Part shown: piece after piece, positions 28,309 through 36,572 of the stretch | How positions within the stretch are numbered: position 1 is the first letter of the stretch | Layout of the letters: the number at the start of each line of letters is the position of its first letter | Assembly (NCBI GenBank): GCA_903899985.1 | Contig: CAIULL010000113.1 | Location: forward strand, 119,229 to 183,228 | Length of the DNA stretch: 64,000 nt | Direction of reading: 5' to 3' | DNA from: an uncultured Schlesneria sp. | Lineage (GTDB): Bacteria > Planctomycetota > Planctomycetia > Planctomycetales > Planctomycetaceae | Made by a program: the position numbers and the translations under genes | The notes under the pieces: model-generated | What the model saw: the letters and a program-made list of their open reading frames with translations, nothing else | What the model was told of the DNA's origin: nothing | Databases searched by the model: none

Positions 28309-29424
28309 ATGCGAACAAACATTGCACGTCGGTCTCTGATCGCCATGCTCAGCGTAGTGTCCGTCTCTTTCTTTTCGGCTAACGCTTCAGCTTGCACTCG
28401 CGTGTTGTATATCGCCAAAGACGGCACGGTGATTACCGGCCGCTCGATGGATTGGGGCGAAGACTTGAAGTCGAACATGTGGGTGCTGCCTCGCGGAATG
28501 AAACGCGATGGAATGGGCGGCAAAAACAGTGTCAGCTGGGAGTCAAAATACGGAAGCCTGATTGTGACTGGCTATGACATTGGGACCAGCGAGGGAATGA
28601 ACGAAAAGGGATTGGTTGTCAATATGCTCGCGCTCGCCGAGTCAGATTATGGCAAGCCACCGGAAGCAACTAAGGTAATTTGCCTGAGCACGTGGGCGCA
28701 ATACATCCTCGATAATCATGCGACCGTGGCTGAAGCGGTTGCGGATCTGAGGAAAGAGACCTTTCAGGTGCAGACAGTGGTACTGCCAACTGGCAAGCCC
28801 GCGAATATGCACCTCGCGATCTCTGATTCGGCAGGAGATTCAGCCGTCTTCGAATACGTGATGGGAAAACTGATTATCCACCACGGCAAGCAATTTAAAG
28901 TCATGACCAACTCGCCGATTTATGACAAACAATTGGCCATTATGGAATATTGGAAAGAGACTGGCGGCTTAACGAAGTCATTGCCGGGCACCTCTCGTGC
29001 TGCAGACCGGTTTGTGCGGGCGACTTTTTTGCTGGAAGGAATCCCGACGGAAGCAAAACCTCAATACATCACGGGTGTCGCGGGTCAGAAATTCTATTTT
29101 CAGGCGATGATGTCAGTACTGTCGGTCATGCGAAGCGTTGGTACGCCGCTGGGAATTGATGTCGACAATCAACCCTGGGTCTCGTCGACAATCTGGCGCA
29201 CGGTCAGCGACAGTACCAACCGAATTGTGTTGTTCGACTCGGCGACTACGCCAGCAACGTTCTGGGTCCGTCTCGATGATCTGGACTTGAAGCCTGGCGC
29301 ACCTGTAAAGAAGTTAGAACTCGTTGGTGGGAAGGCCTACAGCGGGAACGCGGCAGACAAATTCGTTGATGCGGCAGCTTTTAACTTCGCCTCGCTCGGC
29401 GGGAAATACGAAGCGATAAAGTGA
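28309..29424 (+). CDS. Exported linear amide C-N hydrolase (choloylglycine hydrolase/penicillin V acylase family)
   Basis: 371-aa Ntn-hydrolase. The family hydrolyses linear amides such as bile salts, penicillin V or N-acyl homoserine lactones. The signal peptide (to FFSANASA) ends exactly before Cys29 of CTRVLYIAKDGTVITGRSMDWGEDL, so signal cleavage itself would expose the catalytic N-terminal Cys. Other marks are GMNEKGLVVNMLAL, the Asn of MTNSPIYDKQL, and RAADRFVRA with the conserved Arg. It stands alone in its transcript. Amide-signal degradation or peptide recycling are possible roles; context does not decide. Confidence 0.9.
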   Translation: MRTNIARRSLIAMLSVVSVSFFSANASACTRVLYIAKDGTVITGRSMDWGEDLKSNMWVLPRGMKRDGMGGKNSVSWESKYGSLIVTGYDIGTSEGMNEKGLVVNMLALAESDYGKPPEATKVICLSTWAQYILDNHATVAEAVADLRKETFQVQTVVLPTGKPANMHLAISDSAGDSAVFEYVMGKLIIHHGKQFKVMTNSPIYDKQLAIMEYWKETGGLTKSLPGTSRAADRFVRATFLLEGIPTEAKPQYITGVAGQKFYFQAMMSVLSVMRSVGTPLGIDVDNQPWVSSTIWRTVSDSTNRIVLFDSATTPATFWVRLDDLDLKPGAPVKKLELVGGKAYSGNAADKFVDAAAFNFASLGGKYEAIK

Positions 29425-29994
29425 CCTGCATCAGATGAGAATTCTGCGGTGAACGGGGCCGACAGGAGGGTAGAACCAAATGCTCTTACTGCATCCGTCA
29501 ATAAAATAACCCTGTCACTGTTACGATAATAAATGGTGAGCCGGCAAGTCACGCTGTCACGAATCGACGTGAAGGGCATGGCTTAAGGTGAGACGCTTGC
29601 GCTCGATCGGTAGCGACTTCGACATTTGTTGAGCAACCGATGCCAGCTTTCTGCCGATTTCACTTGTGATCTGGGTAGGATCTAAGGGCAAAAGATTAGG
29701 GAGAAGATGCGCCATTTTGGATTTTCCTTCTATTTTAATAGTTATTTCGAGATCGTTAAGACCACACGGTTTTGCAAACGACGAAAATCAGCTCGAATTA
29801 ATGAAGGTAATGTTCCGAAATGGAATCTCGAAAGCTTGATGGGAATCCGCCAGGCCAAGCAGTTTTGTCGTGAGACGGAGACACTCTTTCCCAGAATATA
29901 AAATGATATGGGGACTCCAGAGCGAATCAGCAGAGTCGCTCGACGCATAATAGCCCTTTTGCATTAACACTAACTCATCGGAAATCAAATCTCT
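29425..29994. other. Intergenic region between convergent genes
   Basis: About 570 bases between the 3' ends of the Ntn hydrolase and the DUF1501 gene. It holds one possible short ORF on the minus strand (29557-29715, listed) and an inverted repeat GAGCGA...TCGCTC near 29920. No repeat copy or RNA gene was recognised. Confidence 0.5.
29557..29715 (-). CDS. Possible 52-aa protein (below the ORF-track cut-off)
   Basis: ATG to TGA frame reading MAHLLPNLLPLDPTQITSEIGR... and ending LTLSHALHVDS. AAGGA lies 9 nt before the ATG. The sequence is amphipathic with no Cys or known motif. It could be a small planctomycete protein or chance; only conservation would tell. Confidence 0.35.
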   Translation of the reverse strand: MAHLLPNLLPLDPTQITSEIGRKLASVAQQMSKSLPIERKRLTLSHALHVDS

Positions 29995-31419
29995 TTAAAG
30001 AATCTGATTTATCACTTCGCCGCGACTGATGGGAATCGGCCGTCCCTGCGTATCGTGAATGACTTTATCGGGTTGATATCCGAGACAATGAAAGATGGTA
30101 GCGATGACATCCTGCGGTTCGACGCGCCCCTCAACGGGGTAAGCCGCATCTTTGTCAGACGAACCGTGCACGGTTCCGCCGCGAATTCCGCCTCCCGCCA
30201 TTGCCATTGAAAACACATGACCCCAATGATCGCGTCCGCCGTTTGCATTGAATCGTGGTGTTCGTCCAAACTCGCCGATCCAAACAACCAGCGTCGAATC
30301 CAACAGTCCCCGTTGATCAAGATCTTCCAGAAGTGCTGAATAGGCGTTGTCCATCATCGGCATCAAAAAGTCCTTACAACATTGCGAGTGTTGCGCATGT
30401 GTATCCCAGCCACCCTGATTGGGTTTGTCGGGAATTCGAGGCCAGTTGATGCGAACGATTGAAACCCCTACTTCGACAAGCCGCCTGGCGAGGAGCACAC
30501 TTTGCGCGTAACGCGAACGGCCATAGCGATCGCGGGCCGTCGCGGACTCACTGGAAAGGTCGAATGCTTTACGACTTGCCGTAGCGCTCAGGAGTCCCAT
30601 CGCCTGGCGGGATTCTTCAGTATACTGTCCGACCAGTGGGCTGCGCAAAGTTTGATCCAGTCGCCGATTGACCTTTTCCAGCAGGGAACGCCGCTGATCA
30701 AATCGAGTTGATGCGACTTCCTCAGGGAACGTCAGGTCTGGAACATTGAATGTCGGCGAATTGGGATCACAATGAATCAACCAGGGATCGTGTTTTCGCC
30801 CGAGCAGGCCGGCGTCCTGACCCGGCCAAGGGAAATTGCCGTCATTCCAGATATGTTCCGGAAGCACGACCGAACCAGGTAAACCATTTCGAACGGGTTG
30901 CAAATATCGAATCACCGCGTCGACACTGGGATGGAGATTCGGCGATTTGGCAGTCGCGCTCTCAGCGTTCAATGGCTGATGAGGAACTCCCGTTAACATC
31001 GCATACCCACTCGACGAATGAGCGTTATCGTTCGTGACGACAGCTCGCAGGACCGCGATCTTGTCGGTTAGAATCGCGGTTCGTGGCATCAATTCACAGA
31101 CGTTTACTCCCGGTATTCGAGTCGCAATGGGAGAGTAGGGGCCGCGTAATTCCACCGGCGCTGAGGGCTTTGGGTCCCACGATTCGTGCTGGGCCGGTCC
31201 GCCATTAAGCCAGAACAAAATTACGGATTTGGCTTTACCGAATGACCCGCTCGGCGCGCGGGAATTCGAAGTCAGCGCTGCTTCGCTCCCCAATAAGTTA
31301 TTAAAACTAATCTGACTGGAAACAGAGATACTACTCAAACCGATACTGCCGCGACGTATCAATTCTCGACGGTTTATATCTTTTCTATGACGCGTCGCTC
31401 GATCATTATTCGTAAACAT
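29995..31419 (-). CDS. DUF1501 domain-containing protein with Tat-type leader
   Basis: 474-aa member of DUF1501, an alkaline-phosphatase/sulfatase-fold family expanded in planctomycetes and of unproven activity. The N-terminal DINRRELIRRGSIGLSS is a twin-arginine-like leader. Landmarks: ILFWLNGGPAQHESWDPKP, GYAMLTGVPHQ, NWPRIPDKPNQGGWDTHAQHSQ, VWIGEFGRTPRFNANGGRDHWG and GVVHG-type GGTVHGSSD. The track start at 31638 runs into the upstream gene out of frame; ATG 31419 is the real start. The usual DUF1549/DUF1553 cytochrome partner is absent; instead it ends a BatA/VWA operon. Confidence 0.9.
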   Translation of the reverse strand: MFTNNDRATRHRKDINRRELIRRGSIGLSSISVSSQISFNNLLGSEAALTSNSRAPSGSFGKAKSVILFWLNGGPAQHESWDPKPSAPVELRGPYSPIATRIPGVNVCELMPRTAILTDKIAVLRAVVTNDNAHSSSGYAMLTGVPHQPLNAESATAKSPNLHPSVDAVIRYLQPVRNGLPGSVVLPEHIWNDGNFPWPGQDAGLLGRKHDPWLIHCDPNSPTFNVPDLTFPEEVASTRFDQRRSLLEKVNRRLDQTLRSPLVGQYTEESRQAMGLLSATASRKAFDLSSESATARDRYGRSRYAQSVLLARRLVEVGVSIVRINWPRIPDKPNQGGWDTHAQHSQCCKDFLMPMMDNAYSALLEDLDQRGLLDSTLVVWIGEFGRTPRFNANGGRDHWGHVFSMAMAGGGIRGGTVHGSSDKDAAYPVEGRVEPQDVIATIFHCLGYQPDKVIHDTQGRPIPISRGEVINQIL

Positions 31420-31504
31420 GGAAAATATTCCGGTTTCGCGTGACGGAATTGACCCGACCAATCGACGCGACTTCAGGTCAACTGAGACGCGTAAGATCTC
31501 GCAA

Positions 31505-34045
31505 CTACTCCAGTGCTTTGATTGCTTTTTCTTTTCGTTTACGCTTGGTCTCTTCCAGCAGTTCCATCTCGGCCTTGATCGTTTTCTTGAGATCTTCGAG
31601 GACCGCATCAAAGCGGGCCATCTCGGCCATTTCACCAAGAATTGCTTCCAGGCGGTCGATCAGGGTCGTCGTTTCATCGATTGACGTTTCCAAGGGGATT
31701 GTGGGATCGGTTTCTTTTTCGAGAGCGAGTCGGAATAAACCCAGAGCACCGTCAATATTGGGAAAATTCTTCGTGTTGACCACGTTCAGCGGAGCGAGAA
31801 TTTTGACATCAAGCCGTTCCAGCATCGCTGGCGTATCAGCGGCGTTGTTGATCAGTTCTTCTCGAATTTCAGCGAACGCCGATTCTACGCCTGCTGTTTC
31901 GATTGCATTCTTGCGGACACCATGCAGTGATCGATCTGCGGCTGCGTTTAAACCCGGTAGATTCGCTTTAACCCTTTCATCGAGTGAGGACGGTTTACCC
32001 CCCTCTGCAGGCACAACGTTCGTCTCCCCTGCCTGGGCTGATGAGGTTGGCTTCGACAATTTGTCGTGTTGATTTCGTAATTCCGCCAGAGTGGCTTTGC
32101 TTTCGGAAATGATTTGTTCGACTCGTTTTCGCAAATTGAGTTCCCGACCATACAGCATCGAGAGCAGTTCTTCTTCCGGAATTATCACGAAAACAAACTT
32201 CAAGCCTTGGGCTCGATGGGCCGTGGCGGACTGGGATGCGATGTTTACTTCGCCTCCTGGGATTGTTGAACCCTGGAATGAAGAAGTAGGGACTGAGCAA
32301 GCATCAAGCGCCGCCACTGTCAGCGTCAGTCGCTGCTTAATTGAAAGGTCTAGCGGCAATACATCGAAACGCTCGAAGGCTTCAATCTCCGAGCGTTGAA
32401 GAATGAACTCACGAGGTCCATTTTTGGGCGGGGCCGCCAGACTTCGTTTTTGCCATTCGCCCGCGTCGTCGACCTTAAATTCGAACGCGACTGAGGCAAC
32501 TCCGTAATCATCGATCACGGTTCCTGAAATGGGAATTCGAGCCTTTCTTGTAATGGAGGTTCCAATTCCTTTCAGCTTCGTTTCCACAACGGGTGGCTGA
32601 TCGACAATCCCATTGATTGTGAAACGAGTCGGGGTTGGACTGACAATCTGATCAACGTCTTCGAGTGTGATTCGTAGTAAGCCGTCTGGAGGTAGTGGAA
32701 GTGGCAGGGTCACAGGCTTTCCTGATTCGGCCCATTCCCTGAGAACAGCGGGAAGTTTTGTCGCCCCATCGGGATCGAGAATGAATGCCAGTGAGAAGCT
32801 GTTTTGACCGTTGATTGGCACATCTCCCTCGGCTTGAGGTAAAGGCATCTTCAATTGAGGCATTCCATCTTGCGACGTCAATGCGATCGTCGGAGTCGCC
32901 CCAGCGGTCAGTGCAATTTCCCATCGATCCGTACCCGCGTCTCCTTCGACTCGCGCCTGGCGAAGCGCTTTATTTGCTTCGATTTCCATAACGAAATTTG
33001 TCTGCATCGGCAACGAGATCTGTGATCCTTTCAGCTCATTCGGGGTTCTTTCAATTCCATTTGCCCCGGTTTGATTCAGACCCGTGTATTCAGGGTATAA
33101 GCTGTGCAGCGTCACCTTAGTCACCTCTGGCGGTGATACAACATCAACCAGGTACGGATTGGGATGACTGAAGTCACCGCCCGAGACCCAAAGACGTGCA
33201 TCTTCGATCAGCCCCACGAATGTATGACGAAACACATTATCTGAGGATGGCGTCAGCCAGATCTGCGTTAACCCTCGACCCATACGGCTTTCCAGTCGAA
33301 TCCGATCTGGACGCGTTTTTCCTGGCGGAACCTCAATGGCAAGGACGAGGTCTCCTCCTTTGGGATGGCGATAACGACGATCGACGAACTCACGAAGTTG
33401 ATCTCCCGGTTGAGTGACGACTTTGACCACGAGTTCTGTTTCGCGTGCCCAATAACCGTCTTGCAGTCGTACGTAACCTGCGATCCAGCGTTCCATGGCG
33501 GCTGAGTCGACCACCATCAGACCGAGAATCGAAACGACAAGTCCAACAGCGACCATTGACGCGCGACGCAGTGGTTGGCTATTGAAAACGGATCCGAGGT
33601 CAAGCGACTTTGTCAATTTCCCCACATCGGCCAATGTTTTTTGAAGCATCGCAGCGGTCACTGGAGAATCGGTTTCTGCGAGACCTTCTGCCGCCTCAAC
33701 TGCTGTGACCAAACGATCGTCCAATTCAGGAAACCGACGTTCAAGTACCATCGCCAGTGCTTTTGTGCGGAATCGCCGGAAGAGTAGAAGTCCGATCCAC
33801 GAAAAGGCGCCCATCGCAACAATCGCCATGCCGCTTAGCAACATTCCTGCCCGGAACCAGCGAGGAAGCTCAAGATGACTGAGCTGGAAATAGGCCCAAT
33901 CAAACGCAAAAGTTGCCCAGAAGAAGATTCCCAGAACTGCGACGACGAGTGCCAGACCTTCCCAAAATACGTACGAGCGAATCCGGGACTTAAGCTGGTC
34001 AAGGATCGAACGAGCTTCGGGTGGAAGACTATTCAGTGAGGACAT
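31505..34045 (-). CDS. DUF4175-like large membrane-anchored protein
   Basis: 846-aa protein without a recognised catalytic site. The N-terminus has two transmembrane helices (YVFWEGLALVVAVLGIFFWATFAF at about 20-45 and MLLSGMAIVAMGAFSWIGLLLF at about 68-90), a third near 165-185, then a long soluble part with beta-domain-like segments (VTKVTLHSLYPEYTGL...) and a helical, charged C-terminus (EQIISESKATLAELRNQHDKL). This layout matches planctomycete DUF4175-type proteins. It is 12 nt downstream of the VWA gene and belongs to that operon. Confidence 0.75.
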   Translation of the reverse strand: MSSLNSLPPEARSILDQLKSRIRSYVFWEGLALVVAVLGIFFWATFAFDWAYFQLSHLELPRWFRAGMLLSGMAIVAMGAFSWIGLLLFRRFRTKALAMVLERRFPELDDRLVTAVEAAEGLAETDSPVTAAMLQKTLADVGKLTKSLDLGSVFNSQPLRRASMVAVGLVVSILGLMVVDSAAMERWIAGYVRLQDGYWARETELVVKVVTQPGDQLREFVDRRYRHPKGGDLVLAIEVPPGKTRPDRIRLESRMGRGLTQIWLTPSSDNVFRHTFVGLIEDARLWVSGGDFSHPNPYLVDVVSPPEVTKVTLHSLYPEYTGLNQTGANGIERTPNELKGSQISLPMQTNFVMEIEANKALRQARVEGDAGTDRWEIALTAGATPTIALTSQDGMPQLKMPLPQAEGDVPINGQNSFSLAFILDPDGATKLPAVLREWAESGKPVTLPLPLPPDGLLRITLEDVDQIVSPTPTRFTINGIVDQPPVVETKLKGIGTSITRKARIPISGTVIDDYGVASVAFEFKVDDAGEWQKRSLAAPPKNGPREFILQRSEIEAFERFDVLPLDLSIKQRLTLTVAALDACSVPTSSFQGSTIPGGEVNIASQSATAHRAQGLKFVFVIIPEEELLSMLYGRELNLRKRVEQIISESKATLAELRNQHDKLSKPTSSAQAGETNVVPAEGGKPSSLDERVKANLPGLNAAADRSLHGVRKNAIETAGVESAFAEIREELINNAADTPAMLERLDVKILAPLNVVNTKNFPNIDGALGLFRLALEKETDPTIPLETSIDETTTLIDRLEAILGEMAEMARFDAVLEDLKKTIKAEMELLEETKRKRKEKAIKALE

Positions 34046-34057
34046 CGTATCGAGCTT

Positions 34058-36538
34058 TCACGCCAGCTTTAAAAGTTTCCTCGTCAGCCACTCTGCGGAC
34101 AGGATCGCTACGAGTAAATACATGACCCATTCGCGGTCCCAAAGTGTCCGCAGACGCTCCGCAACATAGAATTGTTCACCGCGATCTGGAAGTAACCCCG
34201 ATAGTTCGGCTGCCGCATCTGGCACCGTCAGGTATTTCCCCCCCGTATCGCGGACGAGATCCGTTAGCAGCCTGACATTCTGTCGAATATTTTCGTCTTC
34301 GAGTTTCGGAAGGGCGACAACAATTTCATCCGTCACCCGTTCGCGAGAATCGGGAAGCGTCAATTCCAGTTTATACGTTCCCGGCAGGCTGACTCTGATA
34401 TCTCCGACAAAGACACCGGCGCTCGCGGGATCGCGTCGCAACGGCCGCGGTGGATTGAGCGGCTTGCCATTGGGATCGTAAACATCGAGAGAGACTGTTT
34501 CCGCTTCAAGCGGATCATACTTGGCGTCAAGCACGCGGGCTCGAATCCGCAGCGTCTGGCCAATGAGAAGTTTGTGGCTGTCGGGCATCAAAAGTCCACG
34601 TTTGGTTCCGCGTTTTGAGCGTCCTTGTCCGACTTCTCGGATCGTCTTGATCCAGAATCGGTCATAGTCATCTTCACTGACGGACCGCAGTCTCCAGATC
34701 TCGGCGCTACCCAGGTAGAAGATAAATCCTTTGTTCAACGGTTGACCTGCCATCAAGACGGGTGGTTCGGCGGATGCTCGCGGGTCCGAAAAGTTTGCAT
34801 AAACTTTCGCGCCCGCTTTATGCCCATTTGTCGGATAACACCGATAGATTCCGGCAAATGATTTCCACCGTGCCGCAGACGAGATGGGATCGTCTGTCAG
34901 CTGAAGGAATCCAAGGCTTTGTCCCTCTTTCGTAAATTGAATTGGCCACGGCTGACTCGAATCCTGATCAAATCTTGCTGCCGTGAAGTACGAACTCAGG
35001 ATGACGGGATAAAGCTCTAACAGTGGCTTGTATCGTTCGTCACCCGCAGCGCCGCTTCCACCTGGATCAGCCATACTGGCCAGAACTGGTGTGTTGACGT
35101 CTCCGGCAACAAGAATCAGTCCTCCTCCTTCGAGACTCACCCAGTCATAAAGTAACTTTAACGATTCAATCGGTATGCTTTTCCAATCGGGGTCAAAAGC
35201 CATCACCACATCGTATTCATAAAGCTGTTCTCGTCCCTCAGGGAACGCATTTAACAGGTTGTTCGACTCTTGACTGGTTCCAGGCGCACCGCTTTGAAGA
35301 AGGACATCAACGTCGAAAGATTTATGACGGAAAAGCAGGTTGCGTACGAATTGATAATCTCGCATGGGGCCACCAGCAATCAGCAGAACGCGAGTTGGTC
35401 GATCGAATGTATTGACGCTGAAAGAGATTTCATTGTCTTGAGAATTGAACTCTGCCACGCGATCGGGCGTCGAAGTACGGACGACATACGTCACTCGTCC
35501 TGCCTCCGTCGAATTGCGTGGAAACTTGACTTCAACCGGCAGTCCATCTTCCAGCAACAACGCCTTCTTTCGGTCAACGCTGATTGGCTCGGTGTTACCT
35601 TCCGATTTCATCAATAATTCCACATCGACTTCGCGTCCTGCCAGGCCGTTCCCCTGAATAAAGGCGGTAATTTCGAATGGATCACCCATCTGAACATCGG
35701 TTGGCGAAGCAATCTCTGACGTGGCAAGATTGACTGGCTGATCCGTCGTTCCCGTTCCCACGGCTATCAGCTTCGACTTTGTGGATAAGGCTCGATCATG
35801 TGCAGAGACTGGATCGACCCCCGCATTGGAAACTCCGTCGGTCATCACGACGATTCCGGAGAGGGTCCTTCCGTTGGCTTGTCGGATTAATTCATCAAGG
35901 CTTTCACCCAGTCGAGACTCCAGCCCCCGTGGCCTCAGAACTTCATCCCAGTCAAGTGGCAATTCGGGCGATGAAACCCCGTGACTATCGTCGGTTCCGA
36001 TTTTCGCTGATTCAATAACGCGAGGAAACACGCGGTGCGGACCTGACAGAACAGAATCGAATGTAAAAAGACTGACTTCATGCTGTTGCCGAAGTGTTTC
36101 GATCAATTTTGTCCTCGTCAGCAGATTCTTGATGACCTCGCTGCGCGAAGGGCCGGTCGTATCTGGTGATGAATCTCGGTCAGAAGGATTTCCTGCTGGA
36201 TGTCTCATCGATAACGAGGTATCAACAAGCACGGCCACTCGCGACGGGCGATACGACTGTTTTTGAGTCCGATCTGATGGGTTAAGTGCGATCAATAACA
36301 ACGCTGCGAGGGTACCCACGCGAAGCGTCGTCAACCAAATCCGCCAGAACCAACTCAGCTCCGATGTGTCTCGCAGGTAAAACCAGATCGTCCATGCCAA
36401 TAGCGCAGCACTACCTACGATCAGCAGCAACCACCCGATCGGTGACGTGGGCCAGTCTAATTCGCGCACCGTGAGCGTCGCTGAGTCGGCTGCGGCCAAC
36501 ACAAAAAACTGCGAATCCAGGCACAAATCAAACATCAA
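34058..36538 (-). CDS. VWA-domain membrane protein (glutamine amidotransferase-like segment)
   Basis: 826 aa. Two N-terminal transmembrane helices (WLLLIVGSAALLAWTIWFYL; IWLTTLRVGTLAALLLIAL) precede a von Willebrand factor A domain with the MIDAS motif DTSLSMR and GIVVMTDGVSNAG. A middle region (RVLLIAGGPMRDYQFVRNLLF ... EGGGLILVAGDVNTP) looks like the class I amidotransferase-like fold seen in such planctomycete proteins. A C-terminal helix (VMYLLVAILSAEWLTRKLL) would anchor the other end. It probably takes part in a membrane complex with the neighbouring BatA and DUF4175-like proteins. Confidence 0.85.
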   Translation of the reverse strand: MMFDLCLDSQFFVLAAADSATLTVRELDWPTSPIGWLLLIVGSAALLAWTIWFYLRDTSELSWFWRIWLTTLRVGTLAALLLIALNPSDRTQKQSYRPSRVAVLVDTSLSMRHPAGNPSDRDSSPDTTGPSRSEVIKNLLTRTKLIETLRQQHEVSLFTFDSVLSGPHRVFPRVIESAKIGTDDSHGVSSPELPLDWDEVLRPRGLESRLGESLDELIRQANGRTLSGIVVMTDGVSNAGVDPVSAHDRALSTKSKLIAVGTGTTDQPVNLATSEIASPTDVQMGDPFEITAFIQGNGLAGREVDVELLMKSEGNTEPISVDRKKALLLEDGLPVEVKFPRNSTEAGRVTYVVRTSTPDRVAEFNSQDNEISFSVNTFDRPTRVLLIAGGPMRDYQFVRNLLFRHKSFDVDVLLQSGAPGTSQESNNLLNAFPEGREQLYEYDVVMAFDPDWKSIPIESLKLLYDWVSLEGGGLILVAGDVNTPVLASMADPGGSGAAGDERYKPLLELYPVILSSYFTAARFDQDSSQPWPIQFTKEGQSLGFLQLTDDPISSAARWKSFAGIYRCYPTNGHKAGAKVYANFSDPRASAEPPVLMAGQPLNKGFIFYLGSAEIWRLRSVSEDDYDRFWIKTIREVGQGRSKRGTKRGLLMPDSHKLLIGQTLRIRARVLDAKYDPLEAETVSLDVYDPNGKPLNPPRPLRRDPASAGVFVGDIRVSLPGTYKLELTLPDSRERVTDEIVVALPKLEDENIRQNVRLLTDLVRDTGGKYLTVPDAAAELSGLLPDRGEQFYVAERLRTLWDREWVMYLLVAILSAEWLTRKLLKLA

Positions 36539-36572
36539 CTGGTCTCTTACGCGAGATAATTCACAACATCAT

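Noticed and set aside
31420-31638. N-terminal 73 residues of the DUF1501 ORF
   Set aside because: Out-of-frame overlap with the DUF4175-like gene; Tat leader begins after ATG 31419.
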